64,000 nt of DNA. It comes from Biomphalaria glabrata. Its lineage: Eukaryota; Mollusca; Gastropoda; Planorbidae. A program made the translations under genes and the position numbers. Every line of letters begins with the position of its first letter. Within the stretch, counting starts at the first letter, position 1. Below are positions 36,408-50,000 of the stretch, piece by piece. The notes under the pieces were generated by a model. That model did no database searches. It was not told the DNA's origin and was given only the letters and a program-made list of their open reading frames with translations. The stretch is taken from assembly GCF_947242115.1 (NCBI RefSeq), contig NC_074723.1, positions 12,963,001 through 13,027,000 on the forward strand, written 5' to 3'.

Positions 36408-39400
36408 ATGACGAATATGGATAATATCAATATTGTTTTGCACTCTGGAAATAATGGCTCTACCAATCAGTCTAACAGTTCTGCCTGTGTAGATGGAATC
36501 CAGTGGATTTTCAGCATAACTGGTGACTGTTGTGTCACAACCAGGGAACAAGTTTCAGCTTACCTTGGATTAGCATCCATATGTCTATGGAGCTTTGTTG
36601 GCATTCCGTAAGTGTTTTTAAAAACATTTTTTTTATATGTGTGTGTGTGTTTAAAATAATAGACTAATAAACTAGGCTATTGAATACTAAGAATTTTTAG
36701 CTTGACTTAGTCACCTTTATTGTGAAAAGTACTTGAGTTAACTAAGACTAAGACTGCTTTATTGATCCTTACAGAAATCCAAATTAAATGAAATATTTAT
36801 TAGTGCTTCACACTTACATTCATATAAACTTCTAAGCAAAGGGCATATAGTTGGACATGTAGTATTGTCCCAATTGATTTATAATTGCTTTGGGTCTGTT
36901 AATTTAGATGTTTTTATTTCTATTGGTGTCATTAGTCATTGACAAAATGCTGTAAATGTAAATATATTTTTTTAAAAAGGGTACCTTTTTGTGGTATTCT
37001 TAAGTACTTATCTGGAACTTTGTGTATTTAATAATCTTAGCCTTAGTCCACCTCAAATTATATTTTCTGTTTTTATTTTTTGTGAAGCATGTTATTATTT
37101 CAGTACCAATCACATAGTTGCTATAAGCATTGTATTTTACCCATGTCAGTATAGTTATATAAAATCATTTTTTGAATCTACCTGTGTGTGTGTGTGTAAA
37201 TAGGGTTTTACTAGCAGCTACTAGTATATAATTTTGTGATGACAATAAATTGAATAAATCATAGAAGGAGGTCAAATTAATCTTACCACTATCTTATCCA
37301 TTATTATGTAGATTTATTAGTTTGTGGTTAAGTTCACATCCTTTAAACAAAAAAAGCTTCAAAAAATTTAAAGTATAGTTAAGCCTAAAGTAAAGTTTCA
37401 CTTTCAGACCATGGGTAGATAATGTAAGGTGAACAGTTTAACAAGGGTGTCATATTACAAGCATGTGAACAAACACCTTTACTTTCCCTAACATATGTCA
37501 TGTACCCATTAGAGTTGGGTGAACTCTGAAACATCCCAAGGATCTCAAAGCTGAAAATGTCAGTCTTTATCAGAATTTGAATTTGCTAGCCCTTTGTTTA
37601 GAAGCCAAGCTCTTAACCACTTGTACACCTCACCACACCTTATTAAATAGTGTAGCAAAGTTTCATTTTCAAACATTGAAAGTCATTATTATTAAAAAAT
37701 TTTTTTTTTTACTTTTGTTGCTAGTCAGTTGTGCAAAAATATGTGCCACCTTGCTGGAATGGTTGGACTGAGCGTTCTCTTGATATTGCAGTGGGTAGGT
37801 GGTGACTTGACAAATTTGATTGGATGCATTTTGACCAAGCAAAATAAGTTTCAGGTAAGTTATTCAAAGTTATACTCTGTATATCACTTGATTTTTTTTT
37901 AAAATTTATTAGGTAATGTAGAGATGCAATTTGTGATAGGATTATTGTTGTGTTGAAAAAAAACTCAAACTTGGAATACACATTCATTTTGGAAAAGATT
38001 AGTTTGAGGTTTGTGAAAATATTTATAAATAAAATATCTATGGCATACAAATATTGTTTTTCTCTATGAACTATTGATAGCATGTTGTAATTAGTCTTCA
38101 CATTTTAAACATTTAAAATAAAAATAAATATATAAATTATGTGTAGACTCTAATTTGTTTTACATCTCTGTATTTGATTTTTTTAAAAAAGTAAAGATAC
38201 CCCTTTCATATCTTGGGGCATGTTTCTTTTGCCGATGCTTAATGAGGGTTCATGTGGCCAGCATCTTTACTTCCTCAACATATGCCAAATTAGTGTTGGA
38301 AGGACTCAGTGGTGTCCTAAAAATCCTTAAGTTCAAAATCTCAGTCTTGATTGGGATTAAAACTGGAGACCCCTTGGTCTTGAGGGCCTTACCTCAGCCA
38401 TTACATCCTTATATCTGATAATACCATAGCTCAAAAACTGCAAGAATAGCTTGTTATAATGTAATTAATCTGAATATTAATAAAATCTCAATTCAAAATT
38501 GTTATTATTTTATACTTTTATATTTACATTAATGTTTCTACAAAATTCTAAATTTTGTTCAGGTCTGGGAAGGGCATAGAAGTGATCTTAAATTACTTTT
38601 CTTTTTTTTTTTCTTTTTGGTAGTTGGGACATAATAAGGAATTTCATACCAATAACAATGTATTCTTTTTATTTGATAATCCCTAGGTCTTTCTAGCTAT
38701 ATACTTTGTTGTACTGGATGTGTTTTTATTGCTTCAATATGTGTACTACATATGTTGGAGAAAGCAAAACAGAAATAAAGGTAACATATTACTTACAATG
38801 CAATGACAAATAAGTTTATCTCTAGCTATATTTTAAAAGAAATACAATATTTTTAAACATGTACGTGCAACTTTAAATAAAGCTTTTAGTTAGTAAATGT
38901 TGTTTTTTTTCCATTTCCAGGCAACATTCCGCCCTCACCAAAACTTGCCATGTGTTTAATGGGTATCTTTGTAATGTCAACAACCTTAATCCACAATCAC
39001 TTAGGTTCAACAAGCTCTTATGATGTAAAAGTAGATTATGAAAGTCATTTGCATCGCCAGACTCGCACATTGCTGTCTTTACCATCAGATAAACCAGGAG
39101 GAAACTTATTTTGGCAGGTGAAACTGAATAGTGTGTTTAATAGTTGGAACACATACTTATAATGTCTCATAATGTTGCAAAGAAAATGTTTCAATAATAT
39201 TAATGTTTTTTTCTATAGAGTATAGAGTAAAGTTCCCCTTTCAGACCTTCCAATTTATAGGGCAGATGATGTTAATTAAGGTCATCTGTTTCTATAGCCA
39301 ACGGTTATGGAGCAGGGTGTCATGTTGCCAGCACAATGACCAACCGCCTTTACTTTCCCCAACTAAAGTGAGGGTACCCATTAGAGTTGGGTGTATTTTT

Positions 39401-42400
39401 CTATACCTTAAAAAAATAGCATCTATAACCAATTCAATTATCTACTAAACTATTTGGTACATTATAAATGTCATTTGAAACTGCCTTTCATTCCTTGATT
39501 TTCTCAGAATTTTTCTCAAGGCCTTTCCTTGAGATTAGTCTTCATAAAGTTTCTTTTGTCTTTTTTTTTTCTTCCTGGATTATGCAGGTAGAAATGTCTT
39601 TATGAGACCTTATGAACTTGTCACTTGTATATATGCTATCTTTAATTTGCACATTTGCAACTGCATTTAGGAGATTTTCCTCAGCCCCATTGATCATCTG
39701 ATCTTGTTATTTACCTCTTCTGTGGGAATATTTTTTCATTATATAGATCTGTGACTTGGATATTTAGTTTTTCAATTTCAATATTAGATTTCCATGATTC
39801 ACAATTCTCTAGAATTATGGTTAGCAGCCCAAACTTTAGGAGTGATAATAAATCATATCCAGTGTATAAAAATGGTTTCTGTTTTTTAAACTTGTCATTG
39901 CTCTTGGATGATTTCATTCCTCAAAGTTAATTAGGTATTGAGCTGGCTATTTAATTTGTCATGCAATGGGTTAAAAAAAAAGATACATTTCTACACATTC
40001 TTTTCAGTTGAAAAAAGTTAAGTCTAGAATTTTAATTTTATTTTAATGTTGTGTTATTTAGTTCTTATATAAATATCATTAATCTCTCAGGATCCAAAGA
40101 ACATTATTGGCTACTGCTTAGGTGTTGTTTCAGCTTTATTCTATTTGGGTTCAAGAGTATCACAGATATATTCAAATGTAAGTTTCTTTAAAAGTGCAAC
40201 CATTTTAATTAAATTTTTAGTTTGATATCACATTAGCTAGAAGCCTAACCCCAGGAATCAATTTGTTAGGGAATTTACATTTCACCAACAACCACTTCTA
40301 CCATTTGGTTCACAGCACACAGTGATTGACATTGTAGGGGATAGCTTTGAAAATTTAATACTCATAAGCTTTTATAAAAGTATATTATATACACTTAAAA
40401 TATTAACCTAGTTGTACTTTATTATATGGCTTTGTTGAACCTAGAGCTTGTAAGCATGAACATGTGAACAAGTTATCAGATGAATGGAAGTGAAAGAGAG
40501 AATGAAATTTGAGTCAGTGAGAGAACAATCAGTCAAGTTGTTCAGTCAACTTAGGAGTCGTGTAGAGAGAAGTCAGTAATTTAGTATGCAATCAATCCTG
40601 TGAGTTAGAGATCAGTTGAGTTAGCAGAGAGTCAACTTAAGAGTTGTAAGAGAGCAGTCATGTAATTGTGTAATTGATGTAATAAGTTATAACTCTTTGT
40701 ATTTTCAAATCATGGATTATTATTAATATCTATCTCCTCTGTTCATGTTCATACTAATTGGATTTATCTTGTGCAATTGGTACTATTTCATTGTATGTAT
40801 ATTATTGTAAATAAACATTGTATTCAGTACTAAGGAGTTAAGTTACTATGTGTGACATGTTTGAATGTATACAAGTAGTTCCAAGTATTGTAGTTAAATA
40901 TCTGGAAAATACGCTACAATATATACACTTTAATATAACAAACTAACAGTCACTGCACGTGAGCACTAATATTAATGTTTTAATAGAGTTGTGGATTATA
41001 TGAACAACATTGGTGATGAAATAAATATGAACTTGAAGTTTTGTGTCCTGGGTCCATATGGAAAGAATTGAAATTCTCAAAATATTTTGATGCTGTATTT
41101 TTTTATTCACAAAAGTGTCAGACTGATGAGCTATAAGATAATCCTGATAATCAGCATGATATCTTGGGTGTCTTTTTCAGCCATTTGCTGTCACTTGACT
41201 TATCCATAAAGTCTAGAATCTGACCACGTTAGGAGTAATGAAAAAGGAAGCATGTGAATTTCAGAAATGACTTATCAATAGAAAATAAAAAATATTAGAT
41301 GATATCAATAGAAAATAAAACATATTAGATGATACGACTTATCAATAGAAAATAAAACATATTAGATGATATGACTTATCAATAGAAAATAAAACATTAG
41401 ATGATACAACTTATCAATAGAAAATAAAACACATTAGATGCAAAAGGCATTTTAAAAATGAAAGATAAAAAGTATGACAAATGTTTTATATTTTAAAGAA
41501 ATTTAAGTCATTATTTCTGGGTATTTAAATTTAATAGTATTTTACAATACTAATTATTAAATATACAAGTTCTGTTTTGATTTTTTTTTTCCTCATATAG
41601 GTAAGGGCACAGTCAACTGCTGGTCTTTCCTTTCTTACATTTATACTTGCAATATTGGGTAATTTGACTTATGGTGGTCAAATAATCATTCTAGACTGGA
41701 GCAGGGACTACGTTGTGGAAAGGTTGCCATGGCTACTTGGAAGTTTTGGGGTTGTCTTACTAGACTGTGGTGTATCCTTTGAATAAGAAAACTTGGTGTT
41801 TTATTAATTTTTTTTTTCCCCTCCATTTTCACTTCGTAATAAGAAATTGAACAATGCAATCAGTTTTTATTTAAAGTAATCCCTATGAGCAGCTTTAAAG
41901 AAAAAAAAAATTAAGGTTCATTGTTTGTCAGTGGGAAGCGTGGTCGAGTGGCCAAATGCGCTTGAACTTGGCTTGGCTTGGCTACCTAGAAGGGGGCTCG
42001 AGGCCTAAAGGCATCACGGAAACCAATTCCTAGATACCCCCTCTCCCCCACTGGTTCACAAATGAGATTGGACCAAAAGCGCTCTGAGCATGCTATAACC
42101 ATGAAGGTAGCGCTATATAAAAGCTATAATAATAATAATAACCAACTATCATCTCTTTGTTGTAGTTTATAAAGAAATCAAGTACCCAAAGAAGAGTTAA
42201 TATTTACCATTCTCTCTCTCTCTCCTGCCCACATTTGTCAATAAAAGATTTTATTTACTACGAGGTGCTCTATTTCTTTCCCTCCACTAACACTGGTTAG
42301 CTGATAAAGCTAATGGTTCATGTCCTTTTGCTCAACCCTATTTTTCTTTCTTTTTAATTTAATTTTTTAATTTTTTAATTTTGTTAATGCTGACTTAATA

Positions 42401-42687
42401 TGATGCTAAAATGCTAATGAATAGTTTAAATATCTTCCTAGTGTTGTCATTATGCTGTGTTATTGCTGATTCACCTGATGATTTCATGAACATATTTTTT
42501 CTTCTTTTTTTTTCGGACATTATTTCTTTAACAAGTAAACAAGATACTTGTTCAATTTACTCGTTACAAGCACAATGTACTAATGATTACAGAGGAACAA
42601 GAATCTCTTCTCACCAGAGAATATTTAATCAATGCAGATGACACTGTAGACGAATCAGAAAGAGTGGAGAATACAAATAGTAACTGA
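36408..42687 (+). CDS. SLC66A1: lysosomal cationic amino acid transporter SLC66A1/PQLC2-like, complete (7 coding exons)
   Basis: Known members export lysine, arginine and cysteine-derived mixed disulfide from lysosomes and recruit the C9orf72 complex in vertebrates. Exons are 36408-36607, 37725-37854, 38687-38780, 38921-39117, 40091-40177, 41601-41771 and 42544-42687, all GT-AG and in phase, giving 340 residues (human about 291). An AG acceptor 14 bp before the ATG implies a 5' UTR exon upstream. The N-terminus has three NxS sequons (N16, N20, N23), fitting a luminal glycosylated tail. CVDGIQWIF, the first PQ (P67-Q68, proline codon split by intron 1), WVGGDLTNLIG, LPWLLGSFGVVLLD and QFTRYK align with human PQLC2, and seven hydrophobic segments are expected. 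The acidic C-tail has a dileucine lysosomal sorting signal EQESLL (residues 311-316). The second PQ position reads SQ (S231-Q232). The last intron starts GTATCC at 41772; read-through would add only VSFE and a stop. Confidence 0.88.
36740..36795 (-). mobile_element. LINE 3' tail fragment
   Basis: The reverse complement reads GGATTTCTGTAAGGATCAATAAAGCAG, similar to the (ATT)-tailed LINE 3' ends at 59388 and 16590. It lies in SLC66A1 intron 1. Confidence 0.45.
37391..37640 (-). mobile_element. SINE family A in SLC66A1 intron 1
   Basis: The reverse complement starts with a tRNA-like GTGGTTAAGAGCTTGGC, passes through the body CCCAACTCTAATGG, and ends AAAGTGAAACTTTA. It is near full length and antisense to the gene. 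Confidence 0.75.
38191..38412 (-). mobile_element. SINE family A, diverged copy, SLC66A1 intron 2
   Basis: The reverse complement contains the same order of blocks (AATCAAGACTGAGATTTTG, GAGGAAGTAAAG, ATGAAAGGGGTATCTTTAC) at lower identity than other copies, so it is older. Confidence 0.62.
39223..39395 (-). mobile_element. SINE family A, 5'-truncated, SLC66A1 intron 4
   Basis: The reverse complement runs from CCCAACTCTAATGGGTACCC to GTCTGAAAGGGGAACTTTAC. It lacks the tRNA-like head. Confidence 0.76.
40433..40917 (+). mobile_element. possible solo LTR or unidentified repeat in SLC66A1 intron 5
   Basis: Composition changes abruptly to GA-rich sequence (AGAGAGAAGTCAG, AGTCAACTTAAGAG). It has an AATAAA near 40812 and ends TACGCTACA, with TGTTGAACC at the left. 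This TG...CA layout fits a solo LTR, but no target duplication or second copy is seen. Confidence 0.35.
41269..41440 (+). repeat. tandem repeat, period about 37 bp, five copies
   Basis: Units of the form GACTTATCAATAGAAAATAA plus AACATATTAGATGATA repeat five times with small length variation. In SLC66A1 intron 5, about 160 bp before exon 6. Confidence 0.85.
41928..42141 (+). mobile_element. tRNA-derived SINE, family B, in SLC66A1 last intron
   Basis: The head GTGGTCGAGTGGCCAAATGCG is A-box-like. A body with CCCCACTGGTTCACAAATGAG and AGCGCTCTGAGCATGC follows, then the end GTAGCGCTATATAAAAGC and (TAA)n. This is unrelated to family A. Confidence 0.75.
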
Positions 42688-45600
42688 AGTGGAAAAAAAA
42701 AAGTAATATGTTAACATTAGATTCATACCAACTTGTATTAGGACTTACACACAAAATATAACATTCAGAAGCTAGTGCCATAGGCCTTAGCCAAATAGAT
42801 TTTATTAAGCAAGATTGAAACATACTTCTATTAAGCTACTTCTAATATACTAGCAATTCCATTTCAGCTTGAAATTGAGCTATATCAACATGCTAAAACT
42901 CTTGATACGCAAATGTAAAGTGAAGGATGTATTAATTAGAAAGTATCATAATTTTATTATTAGTATATTTTAAATTATTAGATAACAAAAAAAGGTAATT
43001 ACAATGTAACATTTTAGGAGTGACGAGATCAAATGATTTGTTTATTTTAAATGAAACAAATGTGTAAATTTAGTCAAGTTTCTATGCTTCAGGGCATTTG
43101 CCATGTTATTCTTGCCAATTAATTGAACTAGTCACATGAGTTTTTTTTAAATTTCAGATTCTAGATTCAGAGTTGACTGTATTGTGTCTATATAACTTTT
43201 TGTTCTTTTATTAAAATCTTATTAAATACTGGGTAATGGTATTATACTACAGACATGCAGAATTGTTGTTGCGCCACTGACTTAAATAAACATTTTTACT
43301 TCTTTGAAATCATTTATTTATCTGTTCTTTCATCAAGATCAAATAAATCCTTTAGTCAGTAAAATAGCTATTTAAGGAAGAAGTTGTTTTTTTTTTTTTA
43401 AAGAATTGAATGTATTTACATCTTTGAAATGACAATGTATACTTTACATGCATTGCATTTTATTGGATTCCTTTTATGTCAATGATTCTCTAAATGTTTT
43501 TTCATTGGAGAGTTTGTATTTTGAGTCATTTATTTTACTATATCATTTGATAGTATTTATTGCTGTTTTTGTTTTCAAATTCATGAACAAAACTATTACT
43601 ATAAGATCTTGTCAGAAGATAAGCAGGATTGCTTTACATGGCTCTGCAGATCCAAGTGTTGACTTCACATTTGACATAGATCAGGCAGTTTTCTGTTGGG
43701 GCTTTAGGAGGATGATTTAAGCTGTCTTTGTCTTGATTGCTTGTCTTTAGCAAGAGCTTTTTATGTGGGACTAAAATGTATATGCTACATCTTTGTAAGA
43801 GTTTTCCAGCTGTCTCTTAAAGCCGGTTGTTATTACTGCTACTTCTTTTCCACTGCTATAATGGCATTTACTGATCAAAAAAGTTTTCAATGTTAATTCT
43901 GTGTTTAGATTGACATAAACACTGCTCTTAAGTTTTCCTGTGCCAGGAAGGTCATGATCATGCTGTCAATATTTTTGTGTGTGTACATATTTTATTAGAA
44001 CATCAAAAGACAACAAATTATACAATATATATATTTATAATTCTTTTGTTTACTTGTTATGTGATATTATTCAGACACATTTTGGGGATGGATTTTTTAT
44101 AGTATAGTTTCTTTATATATATATATATTTTTAAATATCACTTTTATTACTGTGTAATGGGACGAAAGAGTTATAGCATCTTTTTCTTATTATAATCATT
44201 GTCTTCACAGCGGAAAAGAATTGATTATATGCCATTGTTCTTTTTTTTAAGCAATGGTTTAATAAACAAAGAAATCAAAAGATTTATATTATTACATGAT
44301 TTCAATAATGTATACATCTTATGTCTAGAATAAGCTTTGTATTTCTAATAGCAATATTTTTTGAAGTTCTTTTTCTTCTTTTGATTGTTAGCCAGCATTT
44401 TTGGAAGCTGATGTATTATTTAAAATTGAATATCTTAAATAATTCTGATATCATTCAGAGACCAAATAAAAAAACCATGACAATATTTTGAAGTGAATAT
44501 TATTGCTCTTTATGCCCATTGACAAACTTTCAATTCGTAGATGTATTTTTAGTATTATGGAAATAGCCATAGAGTATTTTGTCTTTGATTTGTCGAGGTC
44601 ACTCTCATCTTGTTTGGCATCAGCTAAGGAAAGTGATGACCACATTCATTAAGGGGGATTAAAATATATCTGAAATGTTGGCTACTCCTTCTGCCCTCTG
44701 GATCATTAGGTCTTTAATGGTTTAAAACAGAATTTAAAAAATTACTTAGAAATGTTCCAGCTATTTATTTGTATTTTATTCTATATCAATGGTCAATGCA
44801 TGGCTTAAACAAAAGAATTGGTATCCTTTTGAATCAATACTCAACTGTCTCTATTTGCAAAAGAATCTAGTCAAAATTATATTCATGTTCCAGTAAAGAA
44901 CAAAAAACTACCATGTGGTCATCTTGGAAGTTAATTTACTCACTATAAATACTGCAGTGTTGTTGTTTTTTTTTAAATTGAGAGTTTAGACAGGCTTAAG
45001 AATAAATTACAGTGAATTGTTGTAGCAATACAAAAAATCTTTTAGATTGTTTAAAAAAAATCAAATTAGATGAAGTACTATATATTGACAAAATAGTTTG
45101 ATTTTGCTACTGTCAATTGTTTTTTGATGGAGAAATACCTTGTTTATCACCTTTACCTTGTTAATCACCTTTAGAGTAAAACTTTCCTTTACCCATCTTC
45201 ACTGATGTTCAGGCTTTCTACTAGATCTAGTATTTAGTATGCATATTTATTCTGGATTTTTGCATTTTAAAATAAACATTTTAAAAATATATTTTTGTTT
45301 TTATGGTGTGGTCATTTCCATTTTTTTCCTGCTCTTTAAAAAAAAAAAAAAAGGATAGGGAAAAAGGATAGGATTTCCATCTTTAATTTTTGATCAATTT
45401 AACAATAATTACAAAATAAATTTAAAAAATATTCAGCTTATTACAAGAACCTTTAAAAAATGGTATAAAATCTTTATGAACTATCATGTGATTTTAGAAA
45501 ATGTTTACTAGAATTGGAATATTAAGAGATCATTTTTATATGCTTTTGCATTTGGAACTAATCAATGCTCCTTTAGAAATTAGTTACAAAATTAAATTTT

Positions 45601-47076
45601 GTTCTTGACATTTCTATGCTCATTAGATAAGTAACAATTTTTGTCTTTTTTTTTTTAAAGCCATGCTCATGTGCAATAATTATTTTTTTTTAGGGTGGAG
45701 GGGAACATTTAGGCCCTAATGACTTTTTTGTTTGTTGCCATTGACAAAATGGATATGACACTGATCTTGTCTTAATCTTTAGTTTGATAGACTAGTTAAG
45801 AGTTCGGATTATTACAGATATACTATATTTTTTAACATTTTACACACACATCATTAAGATAAAAATATAATATTCTTACTGTCAACCTACTAGATTTAGT
45901 CTTATTGTTGATGTTCAAATATAATAGGGTAGTTAATTTTGAATAATTTTTCTCACATCATATACAAGAAAGCAATAATGACTGTTCAAAAATCACTGTT
46001 GTGCCTACTGTTTATATTATCTTTTGTGATTCATAATAAAACATTTACTTTTTTAAAATGTGTCATCAGCTATGTCTTGTAAAGTTTTGGCCAAAAAACA
46101 AATGTTTTTTAAATTATCTGAACAAAAACATTTACATTTATAACAATTACAGAAAAGAAAAAAAAAGTAAGGGAAAATCTGCAGTAAAATGTTTTTTTTT
46201 AAAGAAACTTTCAAGGTCTAATATAATCAAAAACAGCTGGTGTAATTTTTTTGTTTGGTATATGTGTGCAAATATAATAGAATATTGAGAGACAATGAAT
46301 TGCTAAATGTGCTTAAGAGAAAGGGGATTTAGAAAATAGAATTTCTTCCTGTAGCTTCTAGAAGCTGTTCATATACTGCAACATTTATAAGAAGTTCAAG
46401 TAATTGTAGACCTATCCTTCATGTTAAATACTTATGGATAAACTGGCACAAATATTGCAGAGAAACCATTGTTTAAAAAAAAAAAATCAACAGGTCTAAT
46501 TTTGTTTCTTTCACTTGTGGCTATGTTTGCATCAACCAAAGAGTGTCTTCTCATGCTGAGGCTATAACTGCAGCTATATTAAACATTGGGTCACTTTCAA
46601 CTCAATTTAATGACTGATAGAAAGATACAAGTATTAACAAAATATCTATAATTAATAAGTCCAAACTTTATCCAAATGTACTAGTTAATCACTAGACAGA
46701 CAAAAAAAGGGCATTAGTCTTTTTGTTTATTGATTAACTGAATTTAATCAATGTGGTTACTTTTTTTTGATTATGTGTACAACTATAAATATTAGTTTAC
46801 ACATGCACAAAATTAATCAAAATCAATATTATAATCCTAGCCTATAAAGATTGATTGACCTATTGGTCATATGTTAAAGGCAAAGAAATATGAACAGGCA
46901 GAACATATGAAATCATACAATTTTTCTAATGCTAGTATAATAAATTAAAAACCACTTCATGTAATGAATAACAAGTTGCAAATATTTTAAACAATGTGGA
47001 AGGAATTCATAATTGAAAGAAACCATCAAAAGTTTAATCAACATTACAATCATACAATTAATACATGATCGTTTTG
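42688..47076. other. SLC66A1 3' UTR and convergent intergenic region
   Basis: No gene is recognised. The stretch is AT-rich and lies between the stop codons of two convergent genes. AATAAA at 43285-43290 is the first plausible polyadenylation signal for the transporter, and a later cluster around 46036 could serve a long 3' UTR. The open frame at 43448-43720 has no recognisable similarity and I do not call it. Confidence 0.4.
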
Positions 47077-50000
47077 TTAGTCTTTGTCAGCTGTGCTGTC
47101 ATATTTGTTTACTGCATCTTTAAATATCTGGGCAACTTCAGGATTTTCTTTAGCAAACTTCTCTGCTGTATTTAACTGTAACCAATCAGATGATTTAATC
47201 TGCTGACTCAATGTACTCAAGAGATCCTCTAATGTTTCTTCACCTATTAAACAATGAAATAGCAAAGATAGAACTTAAATTACATAAAGTAGAAAAAAAG
47301 TTTTAAATTCTCAATCAGCAAGTTCTCCAGTTGTGGGTTATACTGTACCTATTGAAGGATTAGAAAGAAAAAAAACTGAAAGAGTCTCAGCTGTTGAATG
47401 TAATACCAGTTCAAACAATTTTAGCAAGAGAACTGAATCATTGGACTTAAAAAAAAATTTCAGTTAAAAATGAGCTAAAGAGACTTGTTCACAAGTTTTA
47501 TTTGGTATTAATTTATTATTACCAAATATTAAATTTTGTAAAATTTTGATTTACACTTCTGTAGTACTACTACCTGTATTTTAATAATAATAATAATCTT
47601 TATTGTCCATATGGAAATTTGTCTTACAATTTGTGCATTACACCAAACAAAAAACATAACTATAAGAAACCAAATTTACTCATAATTTACATGTGACAAG
47701 GTTTATATCAGATTGTTCTTATTTAATGATTTGATTGCCAGGGGAACAAAAGAGTGTTTGTGTCTGTTTGTCTTAGCCATCAGTGTCTTGTATCTCTTTT
47801 GTGATGGTAAAATCACAAAATCCTGACACAAAGGGTGATCCTTTATTTCGAGGATCTTGTTAGCTTTTTTTATAGATGTTTGTCTCAAACAACTGCCCAA
47901 ATGGGGTTTGTTTTTGCCAATGATTTTACCAGCAGCATTTAGGATTCTATAAAGTTAATTTTTATTTTTAATGCTCAGATTGCCATACCAGGCAGTGATA
48001 TTAAAACTTAAAATATTGCAGATGTGAGGGTGAACCAAGGTCTTTTCGCTAACATTAAACGAGGACAGTTTTCTTAGTAATCGTAGTCTTTGCTGCCCTT
48101 TTTTGCTGATATAACAATAATCAGTATTTGCAGTAAAATTTAGTTTATTGTCTAGGATAGTACCAAGGTATTTAAAGGTTTGCACTATTTCAATAGTCTC
48201 TCCAGCTACAGACATTTTCTGTTGAGAGCCAAATTTAAGAACTAAATAATTATCTTTTAGTTTTTGCTCACAAGATATTCCCGGAAATGTTCCAGAGAAA
48301 TCTAAGCCTCTTTGCATTGATTAATATTTTTATTTCTTGACTAAAAGCATGTGTCTGTTAAATCTCAAATAAGACCTGCACCTTCACAAGAAGATTTGCT
48401 TTTCCACACAAATAAGCTTTCAGAAATTTGAAAAAAAAAAAAATTGACTCCGTTAAACTGAAAAAAATTTACTAAAGATTTAAATTAAAGTCTTAAAGTA
48501 AACAAGCCAAGCTTAAATCCATAATGGGTTGAATAAATCCTTGATTCTCTAATTTTGGCCTATAAACTTATTACCACCCAACAACCTGCTTGGCACTAAG
48601 CATTATACAACAGCACCCTTATCAAGGTGTTGAATTAACAAATTTATTAAACATGAATTTCGAGTAAAATTATATTATTATTTTCATCTCTCTTAGGACA
48701 CTCCAAATACAGAATTTATCATGTTGAGAATAATTTATATTTTCTAGCAAAAATCCTAATGTGTATTGCTTAAGATTAATAATGAAAACTGCTTTAACTA
48801 TTAAATAGAAGATGGGGTAAAAAATTATTAGACTGGTTTGTGAAAGTCTAGTAGCTTTGGAGGCATTTGATTGCAATCACTCTAAATCATTATTCACTTT
48901 TAGCTAACTATAATATGGCTCCTTCTGTCTTGTAAGACAATGAATGCACCCAGATCAATCACTGGTTTAGCTGGTTTGAGGGGGCGCATACCTGGGCCTT
49001 AGATAAAGAAGTCATGGGTGGCCAATGTGTCATGGTCCATTTCTGGACCTTGCTGATGTGATCCAAAGGATTTGGCACCAATTATTCAGTTGAAGCTGCA
49101 GAAGGGAATGTCATAGTTGATACTCCCAATGTCTAAGTGGCTTCACTCCTGATGTTTAATTGAGATTTGTCTCCTGAAGCCTTAGTATCCCTCTCCTAGA
49201 TGAATTGCCTTACTAGGCTGACAAGCTTCATCTTCCCAAAACTCCTTGTTTTGTGGCGCCATGTCTCTGCCTTCACCTCTTCACCTGTATGAGCAGTTTC
49301 TAAGCCACACAAGCATGCCAGGTGTTGGTCAGAGGCTATTTAAGACATAAACAATGGGAGCTTATCCCCATTAACACCCCCAGGCCATGACAACCTTTGA
49401 AACTGTACTAACTAAGAATTCCAGAATTCACAACAAGGAACTTCAAGATTGAGTCTTTTTGTGTCAAATCACTTGTTGGTATGAATGTGAGCTACGAATA
49501 GGTTATTTTTAAATTCTAAATTATTTGTACTAAAGTACAAAGTGCTCATCTGAATAAACTATTGTCTAATAGAGTTTAAATTCTAGTGAAATATTTGATA
49601 TTCGAATTTCAGGATATCTTTTGGTCTAACTAGCTATGTTGAATCCTGGTAATTGGACCATGCTGCATTGGTGTGCCATTATGAAAAGAAACATTAATGC
49701 AATTGAAAGTTAAAAAAAAAGGACACCCCTTGTGAATGTGGAAAAAGTGACCTGTTGGGAGCAGGGGGTTGGGGGTGTGTGTTAAATGTTTTAGTGTGTG
49801 TAAGTTTAGTTAGTTTATTGTGAGTAGGACATGTAAATTGTGTTTTTAACACAGTTTTTAGTTGAAATTTCTGATCTGGTCCTGGTCTGGAGTACTGTAT
49901 GAAGGGGATATATTATGTTCTTATGTTTTGTATTGGTATAGATCACAGGGTAATGTCTAAGCCTGTTGACTACTACTGTTTTAATTGCCATTATCTAGTT

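Noticed and set aside
42411-42641. 76-codon plus-strand frame at the end of the transporter gene
   Set aside because: The true last exon (42544-42687) uses a different frame that joins in phase with exon 6 and carries the family-typical QFTRYK and dileucine tail.
43448-43720. 90-codon hydrophobic plus-strand frame in the region after SLC66A1
   Set aside because: No family resemblance, no splice support; likely chance in AT-rich 3' UTR.
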